Source of the DNA: JAWSVE01 sp050789445
GTDB lineage: Bacteria; Pseudomonadota; Gammaproteobacteria; Pseudomonadales; Cellvibrionaceae
Length of the DNA: 64,000 nt
Direction of reading: 5' to 3'
Assembly (NCBI GenBank): GCA_050789445.1
Contig: JAILXR010000001.1
Coordinates: 1,984,001-2,048,000 of the forward strand
Position 1 is the first letter of the stretch; each line of letters opens with the position of its first letter. The position numbers were made by a program, and so were the translations under genes. The notes below the pieces were generated by a model that was not told the DNA's origin, searched no databases, and was given only the letters and a program-made list of their open reading frames with translations. Shown here piece after piece: positions 9,493 through 19,100 of the stretch.

Positions 9493-10079
9493 GTTGCTGT
9501 TCCTATTTGAATGGCTGAAGCTCCTGACGCATTAATACTCAATGTTCTTGATAATGTCGTATCACCTACAGCAAGGGCATCAATTCCACATAACCTGAAA
9601 GTAGTTGCGCTACCTCCAGCTCTCTCTCCTTCAGCCATAAAACCGATCCACGATTGATCGCCAGTCAAAGTCCACCCCTGCACGACAGGATCGTCGACTT
9701 TTAAAAGACAATCCTCAGCAGGTAAACATCTATTCGTGCCAAGATCCGGATTCTGATCATCATTACGATCAAGAAAGATTATCCAACCTTGATCCCAGTT
9801 AAGCGTTCCCAGACAACTAACTCCATCATCACTTCCACACATAACCACAGGAATTAATCTAGAGGTGGCCTCTTGACGAGAATATTCAATCGATGACTTA
9901 AACCTTTTTGATTGGGCAACCATAGATTGGTTATTCAAAAAACCAAATAGGTAAGGCCCTGCAATCATGGAAAGAATTGCCACAATAACTATAGATATCA
10001 TCAATTCTATAAGTGTAAATCCACCTATAAGAACATTATCTCCAGAATATTTTTGATGTTTTGCGTAAGAACTATTCAA
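9483..10079 (-). CDS. fimU: FimU, GspH-type minor pilin
   Basis: First gene of the minor pilin operon. Leader of 21 residues, then G|FTLIELMISIVIVAILSMIAG, then a GspH/FimT beta domain with the motif VVMCGSDDGVSC. The long leader results from a TTG start; AGGTG sits about six bases before it and no ATG gives a better leader. FimU forms the pilus initiation complex with PilV, PilW, PilX and PilE. Compared with the neighbouring FimT-like gene it has the standard Glu5. Confidence 0.88.
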   Translation of the reverse strand: MNSSYAKHQKYSGDNVLIGGFTLIELMISIVIVAILSMIAGPYLFGFLNNQSMVAQSKRFKSSIEYSRQEATSRLIPVVMCGSDDGVSCLGTLNWDQGWIIFLDRNDDQNPDLGTNRCLPAEDCLLKVDDPVVQGWTLTGDQSWIGFMAEGERAGGSATTFRLCGIDALAVGDTTLSRTLSINASGASAIQIGTATCP

Positions 10080-10406
10080 CTCGCACCTGTAAAATTATCA
10101 TCATCAGGAAACTAGAGTATATGAGGCGACAGCCAAGATCCTCAAGGTAGGGATAAACGGCAAGAGCCAACGACTAGTGACGGAAAATGTCGAATCAGGA
10201 CAGAAACTGAGCTTAAGTACTACGAAGAAGGTATGACAAAAAAAGAAAGAAATCTTAGTTTTCTTTTCAAAATGTTTTATTCAAGAAACTGCTTGAAGTA
10301 GAGACTGGTAAGCTACTGAAAAAGAATAGATATTGCAAAAAAGACGGGTATAAACGGTATAAATTAAAGGACAGATAGCGTTCATATACAAATCAAAAAC
10401 TAAACA
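10080..10406 (-). promoter_or_regulatory. intergenic region with candidate promoter of the minor pilin operon
   Basis: No gene is visible in these 327 bases. On the minus strand TTGAGG (10140-10145) and TATACT (10116-10121) are separated by 18 bp and lie 37-66 bp before the fimU start, a credible sigma-70 promoter. I looked for a sigma-54 element (GG-N10-GC with TGGCAC/TTGC context) that PilR could use and found none convincing. No U-tailed hairpin is seen for the ispH side. Confidence 0.45.
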
Positions 10407-11345
10407 TTACTGCAGCTCTTTCGGCAAAGAAAAACGAATATTTTCTAACTGGCCAGGGACCTCAATAGGAATTTCAGCTCCTAAATTTTTTAATTTTTTC
10501 ACAACACCTTCCACTAAAATCTCTGGCGCAGAAGCGCCAGCGGTTACTCCGATTGTTTTTATATTTTCTAACCAAGTTTCATTAATATCATTTTCATCAT
10601 CGATTAAAAAAGCTTTTGCACCGCAACGTTCTGCCAGTTCTCTTAATCGATTTGAGTTTGAACTTGTTGGTGAGCCAACAACTAAAACCAAATCGGCTTC
10701 TAATGCTAATTGCTTAATTGCATCTTGGCGGTTTTGAGTTGCATAACAGATATCATCTTTTTTGGGACCAGCAATCGCAGGGAATTTTTTCTTTAAGGCT
10801 TCGATAACTTTTGCAGTATCGTCAACTGATAACGTTGTTTGAGAAACAAAGGAAAGGCTGCTTGGGTTTTTGACTACTAATTTTTCAACATCATTTTCAT
10901 CTTCAACCAAATAAATATCACCGCCATGCTGATGATCATATTGCCCCATGGTTCCTTCAACTTCTGGGTGCCCAGCATGTCCAATCAGCACACATTCCTG
11001 CCCTTTCCGGCTGTAACGCAAAACTTCCATATGCACTTTTGTCACTAACGGGCAAGTTGCATCAAACACTTTTAGCTGTCTTTTATCAGCTTCGTTTTTT
11101 ACGGCTTGTGAGACGCCGTGAGCGCTAAAAATAACGATTGCATCATCAGGAACTTCATCAAGCTCTTCAACAAAAATTGCGCCACGTTCTTTTAGCGTAT
11201 CAACTACCGTTTTGTTGTGCACGACTTCATGGCGAACATAGATAGGAGCACCATTAATATCCAGTGCACGATTAACAATATCAATTGCTCGATCGACTCC
11301 GGCACAAAAACCTCTTGGGTTCGCAAGTTTGATTGCAATACTCAT
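10407..11345 (-). CDS. ispH: IspH, 4-hydroxy-3-methylbut-2-enyl diphosphate reductase
   Basis: Last enzyme of the non-mevalonate isoprenoid pathway. It reduces HMBPP to IPP and DMAPP with an iron-sulfur cluster. The three cluster cysteines are in NPRGFCAGVDRA (Cys14), DATCPLVTKVH and DICYATQNRQ. Other family motifs are HEVVHN and GSPTSSNSNRL. 312 residues, normal length. It is the distal gene of the ribF-ileS-lspA-fkpB-ispH series, in the order known from pseudomonads. Confidence 0.97.
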   Translation of the reverse strand: MSIAIKLANPRGFCAGVDRAIDIVNRALDINGAPIYVRHEVVHNKTVVDTLKERGAIFVEELDEVPDDAIVIFSAHGVSQAVKNEADKRQLKVFDATCPLVTKVHMEVLRYSRKGQECVLIGHAGHPEVEGTMGQYDHQHGGDIYLVEDENDVEKLVVKNPSSLSFVSQTTLSVDDTAKVIEALKKKFPAIAGPKKDDICYATQNRQDAIKQLALEADLVLVVGSPTSSNSNRLRELAERCGAKAFLIDDENDINETWLENIKTIGVTAGASAPEILVEGVVKKLKNLGAEIPIEVPGQLENIRFSLPKELQ

Positions 11346-11384
11346 AATAAACCAGCTAATTAAATAAGGAGAAAGAGTGTAAAA

Positions 11385-11834
11385 TTAATGCGTGGTAGAT
11401 GGTTTTACTTCAATGATTTCAACATCGAAGATTAGGTTTCTACCCGACAACGGATGGTTAAAATCAACTATAACAACATCATCAGTAAAAGACTGAACCG
11501 CGCCGGGCAGTTCGTTATTATTAGCATCGGCAAACGACACCACTAAACCTTCGGTTAGCTCCATACCTGCATCAAATGCGTCTCTAGGAATCTCTTGGAT
11601 ATTATTCGGATTACGTTGACCAAAACCTTGTTCCGGTAGGACATCAAACGTTGCCTTTTCGCCAGCCGCCAAGCCATGCAACAATTTCTCAAAGCCATCT
11701 AGTAGATTTTTATCACCAACAACAAAAGTTGCTGGCTTTTTGTCAAAATTAGAATCAACGATTGAGCCATCATCTAATTTTATAGCGAAATGCAACGTTA
11801 CTTCAGTCCCGTCGCCAATGCATAAATCTGACAT
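11385..11834 (-). CDS. fkpB: FKBP-type peptidyl-prolyl isomerase (SlpA/FkpB type)
   Basis: SlyD-like FKBP of 149 residues. It contains the start of the FKBP fold (VTLHFAIKLDDGSIVDSNF), then the insert-in-flap chaperone region (GEKATFDVLPEQGFGQRNPNNIQEIPRDAF) and the closing strand (DFNHPLSGRNLIFDVEIIEV). It lacks the His-rich metal tail of SlyD, which fits FkpB. Located between lspA and ispH as usual; no signal peptide, so cytoplasmic. Confidence 0.92.
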   Translation of the reverse strand: MSDLCIGDGTEVTLHFAIKLDDGSIVDSNFDKKPATFVVGDKNLLDGFEKLLHGLAAGEKATFDVLPEQGFGQRNPNNIQEIPRDAFDAGMELTEGLVVSFADANNNELPGAVQSFTDDVVIVDFNHPLSGRNLIFDVEIIEVKPSTTH

Positions 11835-11848
11835 TACATCATCCAGTA

Positions 11849-12355
11849 TTAATTAGTTTTTTCGTCTTCGGTTTTATGATCTTGAATAAATAACATATCA
11901 AAAACGAGCAGAGCCGCACCTGCACAAATAGCCGAATCCGCAATATTAAATGTTGGCCAATAGTGTTGCTCATAATGCCAAACGATAAAATCGATTACAT
12001 GACCTAAGAGAACTCGATCATATAAGTTTCCAATAGCACCACCTAAAATAAGGCTTAACGCTAACAATTCCCAGTAGCGATCTGTTTTTGCTGACGTCGC
12101 CAACTTTTTTATCCAAATTGCAATGCCAATACTCACGACAAAGGCGATGACAGCAAAAAGCCAACGTTGCCAACCACCCGCATCACCTAAAAAACTAAAA
12201 GCTGCGCCGGTGTTGTAAGCTAATTGAAATTTAAAAAATGAAGTAACAACAATGACATTACCGTCAATTAGAACAGACTCGGCCCAAACTTTTGTTACTT
12301 GATCTATCACGATAACGACTATCGCTATTGCAAACCATATTCCTGTTTTTTTCAT
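11849..12355 (-). CDS. lspA: LspA, lipoprotein signal peptidase II
   Basis: Inner-membrane aspartyl peptidase that cuts prolipoproteins before the lipidated Cys. Four membrane segments are visible. The two catalytic aspartates are in GNLYDRVLLGHVIDFI (Asp122) and FNIADSAIC (Asp140). Further conserved parts are the first-helix motif DQVTK and NTGAAFSFL. 168 residues, normal length. The window encodes many lipoproteins that would be its substrates. Confidence 0.97.
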   Translation of the reverse strand: MKKTGIWFAIAIVVIVIDQVTKVWAESVLIDGNVIVVTSFFKFQLAYNTGAAFSFLGDAGGWQRWLFAVIAFVVSIGIAIWIKKLATSAKTDRYWELLALSLILGGAIGNLYDRVLLGHVIDFIVWHYEQHYWPTFNIADSAICAGAALLVFDMLFIQDHKTEDEKTN

Positions 12356-12418
12356 TTAATTTATTTTACCAACTCTAGTTAACGGTGAAGCTTTATCGTT
12401 CGCCATCATTACAAACAT

Positions 12419-15229
12419 CTATACAAATTGTCTTTTTTCGCCATCGCCTTCAATATTATCAACACAGCGAGAGCAAATAGTCGGGTGGGCTTCATTGGAG
12501 CCGACATCTTCTAAATAGTGCCAGCATCGCTCACATTTTTCGTTATCGGTTTTTCGAGCAACAATAACAAGGCCAGACACTTCATTATTGCCTTCACCTT
12601 TACCTGCTGAAAAATTAGATAATACATCTAGCTCCACTTTTGATGTGATAAGTAGGAAGCGCAATTCCTCACCTAGCTTGTCAAAAACTTTCCGCCAAGT
12701 TTCATCACAATATAAAGTCACCTCACACTCCAAGGCACTCCCTATGTCACCGGACTTTCGAAGCGCTTCGATTGATTTGTTAACGGCATCTTTCGCAATC
12801 ATCAATTGTTGCCAGTATTCGCGAGAGAAATTTTCATTTTCTTCAAATCGTGGCAACTCATACCACTGGCTCGCAAAAACCGTTTTGCTTCTATCACCGG
12901 GTAACAAAGTCCAAATCTCATCGGCGGTAAAACACAAAATGGGTGTTATCCAGCGAACAAACGCTTCAGCAACATGGTAAATTGCCGTTTGTGCCGAACG
13001 TCGTGCAATACTATTTTGTTGTGTCGTATATTGACGATCACGCACCACATCCAAATAAAAACTGCTCAAGTCAGTTGAACAAAAATTATGGAGCTTTTGA
13101 AAAATAGTATGAAATTGATATTTATCATAAAGCGAAATAATTTCATCTTGTAATGTTGCCGCACGATCCACAACCCAACGATCTATCGCTAACATGTCAG
13201 AAGGCTCTAATGCATCTTTGGCTGGGTCGAAATCATTAATATTGGATAAAAGATAACGAACGGTATTACGAATGCGACGATAAGAATCAGAAGCGCGATT
13301 TAAAATTTCTTTTGACACGCTCATTTCAGATGAGCAATCAGTCGCTGCAATCCATAAACGCAAGACATCTGCACCTAAATCTTTTATGACTTCATCTGGC
13401 GTAATAACATTACCCAAAGACTTCGACATTTTTCTGCCGTTTTCGTCAACGGTAAAACCATAAGTCATCACTTCTTTATAAGGAGGCTCGCCATTAATTG
13501 CCATCGCCGTTTTTAACGATGATTGAAACCAGCCGCGATGCTGATCTGAACCTTCAATATATAAATCTGCAGGGTAAGCTAGCTCAGGTCGTTTTGATAA
13601 AACAGCGTAATGAGTCACACCAGAATCAAACCAAACATCCAAAGTATCGGTCACTTTTTCGTATTGATTCGTTTCTGCACCCAGTAACTCTTCAGCATTT
13701 AATTCAAACCATGCATCCATCCCTTCTTTTTCGACACGTTTAGCAACGGCTTCTATTAATTCAGAGGTATTTGGATGAAGTGCTTGTGTTTCTTTATGGA
13801 CGAATAAAGCAATTGGCGCACCCCATGTACGCTGGCGCGAAATACACCAGTCAGGACTAGAATCTACCATGCCTTCGATACGCGCTTCGCCCCAAGCAGG
13901 CAACCACTCTACTTTTTTAATTGCGTCTTTCACTGCACCCAATAGATTATTTTGCGTTAAACTAATAAACCACTGTGGTGTCGCTCTAAAAATAAGTGGT
14001 GTTTTTGTTCTCCAGCAATGTGGGAAACTATGGGTGATTTTTTCTTGATGCAACAATGCATTATGTTCTTTAAGAACTTCAATAATAGGCTCATCAACTT
14101 TATACACATGCTGACCAGCAAAAAGCTCTACATCACTTCGATAAACACCATTCGCATCAACATAATTTAATGTGCCAATATTATATTTTTTGCCAACGAT
14201 AAAATCGTCCATACCGTGATCGGGTGCTGTATGAACACAACCGGTGCCAGCTTCGGTTGTTACGTGATCGCCAAGAATAACGGGAACAACACGATCATAA
14301 AAAGGATGGTTAATTTTTAAATTTTCTAGAGCTTCACCCTTACAACGACCAACGATCGAATAGTTTTCTATATTTGCTTTTTTGGTGACGGCATCAAGTA
14401 AAGCCTCTGCGAATAATAATCGCTCGCCATCAGCCTCAATAACAACATATTCTAGTTCGGGATTAACACTGACTGCTTGGTTAGCCGGTAACGTCCACGG
14501 CGTTGTTGTCCAGATGACAACCGATAACTTTCCACTTCCAGAAAGATCAGGAATAATTTTTTCGATATCCGCAAAATCATTCACTTCAAATTTCACGTCA
14601 ATCGATAACGATGTTTTATCGTGATATTCAACTTCAGCTTCAGCTAATGCCGACCCACCCACTACGCTCCAATAAACAGGTTTAAAGCCTTTTTGCAAAT
14701 GACCATTTTCAGCAATTTTTCCGAGCGCTCTGATAATATCGGCTTCGAATTCAAAGTTCATCGTAAGATAAGGATTATCCCAATCACCAAAGACGCCTAA
14801 GCGAATAAAATCTTTTTTCTGACCATCAACTTGTTTGGTTGCATATTCTCGGCATTTCTGACGAAATGTTTTGTAATCAACTTTAACGCCAGCTTTACCA
14901 ATTTTTTTCTCAACCTGATGCTCAATGGGAAGACCATGACAATCCCAGCCTGGCACATAGGGCGAATCAAAACCGCTCAACGTTTTTGATTTAACAATAA
15001 TATCTTTTAAGGTTTTGTTAACCGCATGGCCTAAATGAATATTACCATTCGCATAAGGAGGACCGTCGTGCAAAATAAATTTTTTCTCACCTTTACGTGA
15101 TTCACGAATTTCCTGATAAACATTGTCTTTCTGCCAGCGCTTTAATGTTTGGGGTTCACGTTGCGCCAAATTCGCCTTCATTGGGAAAGCGGTCTTGGGT
15201 AGGTTGAGGGTATCTTTGTAATTGGTCAC
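12419..15229 (-). CDS. ileS: IleS, isoleucyl-tRNA synthetase
   Basis: Class I aminoacyl-tRNA synthetase of 936 residues. The HIGH-type motif is HLGH at residues 65-68 in GPPYANGNIHLGH; the KMSKS loop is GRKMSKSLGN. The editing domain contains WTTTPWTLPAN and GTGCVHTAPDHG. A C-terminal zinc finger is present (CERCWH...CSRC). GTG start. Second gene of the ribF-ileS-lspA series. The zinc finger indicates the bacterial-type, mupirocin-sensitive class rather than the eukaryote-like one. Confidence 0.98.
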   Translation of the reverse strand: MTNYKDTLNLPKTAFPMKANLAQREPQTLKRWQKDNVYQEIRESRKGEKKFILHDGPPYANGNIHLGHAVNKTLKDIIVKSKTLSGFDSPYVPGWDCHGLPIEHQVEKKIGKAGVKVDYKTFRQKCREYATKQVDGQKKDFIRLGVFGDWDNPYLTMNFEFEADIIRALGKIAENGHLQKGFKPVYWSVVGGSALAEAEVEYHDKTSLSIDVKFEVNDFADIEKIIPDLSGSGKLSVVIWTTTPWTLPANQAVSVNPELEYVVIEADGERLLFAEALLDAVTKKANIENYSIVGRCKGEALENLKINHPFYDRVVPVILGDHVTTEAGTGCVHTAPDHGMDDFIVGKKYNIGTLNYVDANGVYRSDVELFAGQHVYKVDEPIIEVLKEHNALLHQEKITHSFPHCWRTKTPLIFRATPQWFISLTQNNLLGAVKDAIKKVEWLPAWGEARIEGMVDSSPDWCISRQRTWGAPIALFVHKETQALHPNTSELIEAVAKRVEKEGMDAWFELNAEELLGAETNQYEKVTDTLDVWFDSGVTHYAVLSKRPELAYPADLYIEGSDQHRGWFQSSLKTAMAINGEPPYKEVMTYGFTVDENGRKMSKSLGNVITPDEVIKDLGADVLRLWIAATDCSSEMSVSKEILNRASDSYRRIRNTVRYLLSNINDFDPAKDALEPSDMLAIDRWVVDRAATLQDEIISLYDKYQFHTIFQKLHNFCSTDLSSFYLDVVRDRQYTTQQNSIARRSAQTAIYHVAEAFVRWITPILCFTADEIWTLLPGDRSKTVFASQWYELPRFEENENFSREYWQQLMIAKDAVNKSIEALRKSGDIGSALECEVTLYCDETWRKVFDKLGEELRFLLITSKVELDVLSNFSAGKGEGNNEVSGLVIVARKTDNEKCERCWHYLEDVGSNEAHPTICSRCVDNIEGDGEKRQFV

Positions 15230-15307
15230 GTTGGTTTCTTACTCTTTTACTGTGTTTTTTAATTTTAATTAAAATTTACGTTTACGTTCGAACTTAGTTT
15301 CTACTAG

Positions 15308-16258
15308 TTAACTTTTGTTTTTAAAAAAGTGTTTCGCGTCTTCTATATCTTGATATATTTGTTGTTTTAAAACATCAACTGATGGAAATTTTTTCTCATC
15401 GCGAAGTTTATGTAAAAATTCCACTTCTATTCTTTTGCCGTAAAGTGAGCGATCGTAATTTAATAAATGAGCTTCTAACAAAGGCTTAGGTAATGCATTC
15501 ACCGTTGGTCGAACACCAATATTAATAACCGCATTAAAAGAACCTTCGCTTGGAACGAACACTCGACCAGCAAAACTACCCACCAAGGGCGAGGTGATCC
15601 GTTTAAGAACAATATTTGCCGTCGGAATACCGAGCGTTCGACCAAGCTGTTTTCCATAAACCACTTTTCCCGAGATAGAAAAGGGCCGACCTAAACATTC
15701 AGCTGCAGCAGTAAAATCATTAACCGCCAATAAATTTCTAATTCTTGTACTACTTACTCTTTCGCCGTGCAATTCAACCGTCTCTGCACTAGTGACAGAG
15801 AAGCCATGAATCAAACCTTCTTTATCTAAAAGTGCCTTGTCACCAGCTCGGTCTTTTCCAAATCGAAAGTCATCACCAACCACTAAATATTTAACACCCA
15901 AGCCTTCTGTAAGAATATTTTGCACAAAGTCTTGAGGGGAGATAGTGCTGAGTGATTGATTAAACGGCAAACACAATACTCGATCAATTCCATTCGCGAA
16001 AAGTGCTTGGCACTTCTCCCTAAACGGATGAATTCTTGCAACGGATGACGACGGCTGAAAAAATTCGCGCGGTAATGGCTCAAATATTACTGCAACAGAT
16101 GGCAATGATAATTCTTTTGCCTTATCAACAACTTGTTTAATTATCGCCTGATGCCCTAAATGTACGCCATCATAAGCGCCAATAGTCACTACGCTTCCAT
16201 GATGCTTTGGACGCAAGTTAATGGTGCCACGTATGAGCTGTTTTTCTCTTTCACTCAC
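15308..16258 (-). CDS. ribF: RibF, bifunctional riboflavin kinase / FAD synthetase
   Basis: Converts riboflavin to FMN and FMN to FAD. The N-terminal FAD synthetase has the nucleotidyltransferase motif GAYDGVHLGHQ and VVGDDFRFGKDR; the middle SSTRIRNLL and C-terminal kinase motif GIPTANI follow. 316 residues. GTG start. It precedes ileS by about 80 bp on the same strand. Confidence 0.95.
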   Translation of the reverse strand: MSEREKQLIRGTINLRPKHHGSVVTIGAYDGVHLGHQAIIKQVVDKAKELSLPSVAVIFEPLPREFFQPSSSVARIHPFREKCQALFANGIDRVLCLPFNQSLSTISPQDFVQNILTEGLGVKYLVVGDDFRFGKDRAGDKALLDKEGLIHGFSVTSAETVELHGERVSSTRIRNLLAVNDFTAAAECLGRPFSISGKVVYGKQLGRTLGIPTANIVLKRITSPLVGSFAGRVFVPSEGSFNAVINIGVRPTVNALPKPLLEAHLLNYDRSLYGKRIEVEFLHKLRDEKKFPSVDVLKQQIYQDIEDAKHFFKNKS

Positions 16259-16391
16259 GGGTACCTTTGCGCTCCTCTGTCATTACAAATGATTTCATTT
16301 GACTAGGTTTGTCTATCCAATCAGCTATGCCGCTAACATCCGCCATCCCCCTGAAGGATAGATACAGACCGCGATAAAAAATAAGGATGGG

Positions 16392-16420
16392 AGTATACCG
16401 CAGGCTAGAGAATCAGCCTA
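16392..16420 (-). promoter_or_regulatory. candidate -10 element upstream of ribF
   Basis: TATACT on the minus strand (16392-16397) lies about 135 bp before ribF in the 250-bp gap to murJ. The hexamer 17 bp upstream, TAGGCT, is a poor -35, so this is only a weak promoter candidate for the ribF-ileS-lspA-fkpB-ispH operon. The rest of the gap holds no gene. Confidence 0.3.
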
Positions 16421-16508
16421 CCTTAGAGAAGCATTCAAAAGACTAAGTCATAACCTCATGCGTGCAGTGAGCCAGAAAGACGTTCTCGCTATTTGATAAA
16501 GATCGCAG

Positions 16509-18092
16509 CTAATGAGGGGCCCGAAAATGGCGTAACCTCATCCCACTCATCAACAAACCAGATACATACACCACCAATCCAGCAATGCAGATAAAGGCTA
16601 AATAACAACTACGTTCAAACCATCCCCAAATGGCCCAATCGCTCCAAAATCCGAGGAGTATTTGAAGAACCACGACCATCAAGGTCGTCGATACAGCCAG
16701 ACTAATGACAAACCGAAGCCATCCGGTGCCATATTCGTACACTTGCTGGCGACGTAGCGTCATGAATAATAAAAAAGCATTTAGGGAAGCGGATACCGAT
16801 GTTGCCAATGCCAGTCCTACGTGACCAACCTCTTTTTGCATAAAGAACCAAACAAAAACAGCATTAAGCACCATATTCACTACCATAGCGATGACACCAA
16901 TTTTCACAGGCGTTTTCATATCTTGGCGAGAGAAAAATCCTGACGCTAAAATTTTTATCAACATGAAAGCCAACAATCCGATGCTGTAAGCTTTTAAGCT
17001 ATAGCTCGACATTTGAATATCATGAACTGTTGCTTTCCCATATTGAAACAGCGTTAGCAAAATAGGCTCGGCCAAAATAAATAAAGCGACAGCGGCAGGC
17101 ACACCCAAAACAAAAATCATTCTGACAGCCCAATCTAACGTTAACGCAAATTGTTTTGGATCTTCAGCACTACTATGACGAGATAACGAAGGCAATATCA
17201 CCGTTGCGATCGCAATACCAAAGACACCTAAGGGCAATTCCGATAACCGATCAGAAAAATACAACCAAGAGACACTGCCTGTTGGCAATAATGTCGCCAA
17301 CACGGTATCAATTGTTAAATTTATTTGGCTCACCGACACACCAAACAAAGCCGGCACCATTAGGGTTAAGATTTTTTTTACGCCAGGATGATGCCAATCC
17401 ATTTTTGGAGAAGGCATCAATTGCAATTTCTTTAAATAGGGAATCTGAAAAACAAATTGTACAAATCCAGCACACAGCACTCCCCAAGCCAGTGCTAATG
17501 CCGGCGGATCAATCAGTGGCGATACAATCACAGCCGCTAAAATTAAAACCACATTTAATAAAACAGGTGTAAAGGCAGGGACTGAAAAATACCCGTGGCT
17601 ATTTAAAATCGCGCCAGCAAAACCCGTCATTGAGATTAAAAACAAATAAGGCGCAGTCCAACGAATAAAATCACTCGTTAATGCAAATTGTTCTGGATTA
17701 TCCCAATAACCAAAAGCAAAAATAAAAGTAACGGCAGGGGCGCCAATCACCATTAAAAACGTCACTAGTAATAACGAAGAACCCAAACAGCCCGCGACTC
17801 GATCAATTAACTCTTTTACAGCAGCCTTACTGCCCTGCTCTTTATATTCTGATAAAACAGGGACAAATGCTTGTGCAAAAGCACCTTCGGCAAATAACCT
17901 CCTCAAAAAATTGGGGATTTTAAACGCAAGAAAAAAAGCATCAGCACCAGAATCAGCGCCAATATAACGAAAGAATACATTATCGCGGATTAAACCTAAT
18001 ACGCGAGACAACATAGTCATGACACCAACGACAGCGCTCGACTTCAATAATTTATGTGACGTGTCTTTTTTATCAGTATCAACAGCAGACAT
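16509..18092 (-). CDS. murJ: MurJ, lipid II flippase
   Basis: MOP-superfamily integral membrane protein of 527 residues that moves lipid II across the inner membrane. Recognised from the N-terminus (TMLSRVLGLIRDNVFF, ADAFFLAFKIPNFLRRLFAEGAFAQAFVPV) and about 14 hydrophobic segments. The arginines of the cavity (RDN, RR in the second helix) are present. It is placed upstream of ribF as in pseudomonads; rpsT, often found divergent beside it, is absent here. Confidence 0.96.
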   Translation of the reverse strand: MSAVDTDKKDTSHKLLKSSAVVGVMTMLSRVLGLIRDNVFFRYIGADSGADAFFLAFKIPNFLRRLFAEGAFAQAFVPVLSEYKEQGSKAAVKELIDRVAGCLGSSLLLVTFLMVIGAPAVTFIFAFGYWDNPEQFALTSDFIRWTAPYLFLISMTGFAGAILNSHGYFSVPAFTPVLLNVVLILAAVIVSPLIDPPALALAWGVLCAGFVQFVFQIPYLKKLQLMPSPKMDWHHPGVKKILTLMVPALFGVSVSQINLTIDTVLATLLPTGSVSWLYFSDRLSELPLGVFGIAIATVILPSLSRHSSAEDPKQFALTLDWAVRMIFVLGVPAAVALFILAEPILLTLFQYGKATVHDIQMSSYSLKAYSIGLLAFMLIKILASGFFSRQDMKTPVKIGVIAMVVNMVLNAVFVWFFMQKEVGHVGLALATSVSASLNAFLLFMTLRRQQVYEYGTGWLRFVISLAVSTTLMVVVLQILLGFWSDWAIWGWFERSCYLAFICIAGLVVYVSGLLMSGMRLRHFRAPH

Positions 18093-18149
18093 TTACACGA
18101 CCATCACTTTTTTAGTTTTTTTCATACAATTTAATTCGACATGTAATCA

Positions 18150-18782
18150 TCAAAATGCGTACTGAATACCCAAGTTCCACAACTGAGAATCGAGATTAGA
18201 CTTTTGAGAAAAATGAACAGGCTCCAATTCTAAGAATAACAAATCAGCGACAACTGATAATTTTTCAGTAACCGAAAAGCTAACGCCAACAGAAGGAATA
18301 ATTTGGGTTCCTGAATCGCTATCACTTAAGCCAGAAAGGTTTTCACTCGATGACCAATTTGCCACGCCGACTTTTCCCACAATCAATACTGATTCACCTA
18401 TGGGTAAACGTCCTACTATAGCGGTAACAAACATGTCTAATTCTATGCTATCAGCAGCAATTGAATTCGAACCTTGAGAAACGTCCAGTTCAACATCATC
18501 CCTCGCTAGCGAGAAATCAACATACTTTATCTCTAACGAAAAATATTTCAAAAAATTAACACCCGCACCAACACTATATGCCGATGCTTGCTCTTTAAAG
18601 TCTGAATGATTAGGAAATTGATATTCAATATCTGCTATGCCTGCGTTAACGCTGGCATACCACGTAGAGCCATTCTGATCACCAAAAAAATCGGCTGAAG
18701 CAGCTGCGCTAAAACCAAAAATATTTATTAGCAATACAGTTGCGACCAACACACTACGCTGAAGTAACATCATACTCATCAT
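18150..18782 (-). CDS. small outer-membrane beta-barrel protein
   Basis: 210 residues: signal peptide (about 1-30, ending ASA), then alternating beta strands (WYASVNAGIADIEYQF, AYSVGAGVNFLKYFSLEIKYVDF) ending LWNLGIQYAF, the aromatic C-terminus recognised by the Bam machinery. It resembles the OmpA-transmembrane/opacity-like eight-strand barrels (outer membrane beta-barrel superfamily). No specific function can be assigned. It follows murJ's start by 57 bp in the opposite sense of transcription order, so it is upstream of murJ on the same strand. Confidence 0.75.
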   Translation of the reverse strand: MMSMMLLQRSVLVATVLLINIFGFSAAASADFFGDQNGSTWYASVNAGIADIEYQFPNHSDFKEQASAYSVGAGVNFLKYFSLEIKYVDFSLARDDVELDVSQGSNSIAADSIELDMFVTAIVGRLPIGESVLIVGKVGVANWSSSENLSGLSDSDSGTQIIPSVGVSFSVTEKLSVVADLLFLELEPVHFSQKSNLDSQLWNLGIQYAF

Positions 18783-19100
18783 ATTTGGAAAGATTTCCTA
18801 GAGACTAACAAAATACTCAAAACACAAAGAACGTGTTTTCAAAATGATAATTTGTGGCGCGCATAATCTCACTTATCCGCATCTAACGTCAAAGTCATCA
18901 AGAAAATAAAATAAGGAAACGACATTTTTCGGCCACACAGATAGCACGAGGTTTTGACAAACATCAAAAAAGGCGCTCAATTGATATTGAGCGCCTTATT
19001 AATTATTACGTGTTCATTCAATCGTAAAGCTATTACTAACGAGATGTGCCCGTAAACAGCTCTCAAGCTTTGAACAAGTTATGAGCAAACGATGAACAAA
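18783..19100. other. intergenic region between barrel gene and esterase operon
   Basis: 318 bases without a gene. It holds the terminator of the esterase operon (listed separately) and, in the part nearest 18783, presumably the promoter of the barrel gene; I could not fix -35/-10 boxes with confidence. Confidence 0.5.
18966..18997 (-). terminator. factor-independent terminator of the five-gene esterase operon
   Basis: A perfect 11-bp stem (AAGGCGCTCAA, 18970-18980, with TTGAGCGCCTT, 18987-18997) and a 6-base loop. On the minus strand it is followed by a run of U from 18970 downward. It lies 100 bp after the stop of the last esterase gene. Confidence 0.85.

Noticed and set aside
10116..10400. 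Possible sigma-54 promoter for the minor pilin operon (TTTTTTGCAATA on the minus strand)
   Set aside because: The TTGC-like -12 has no GG at -24; the sigma-70 type pair nearer to fimU is better.
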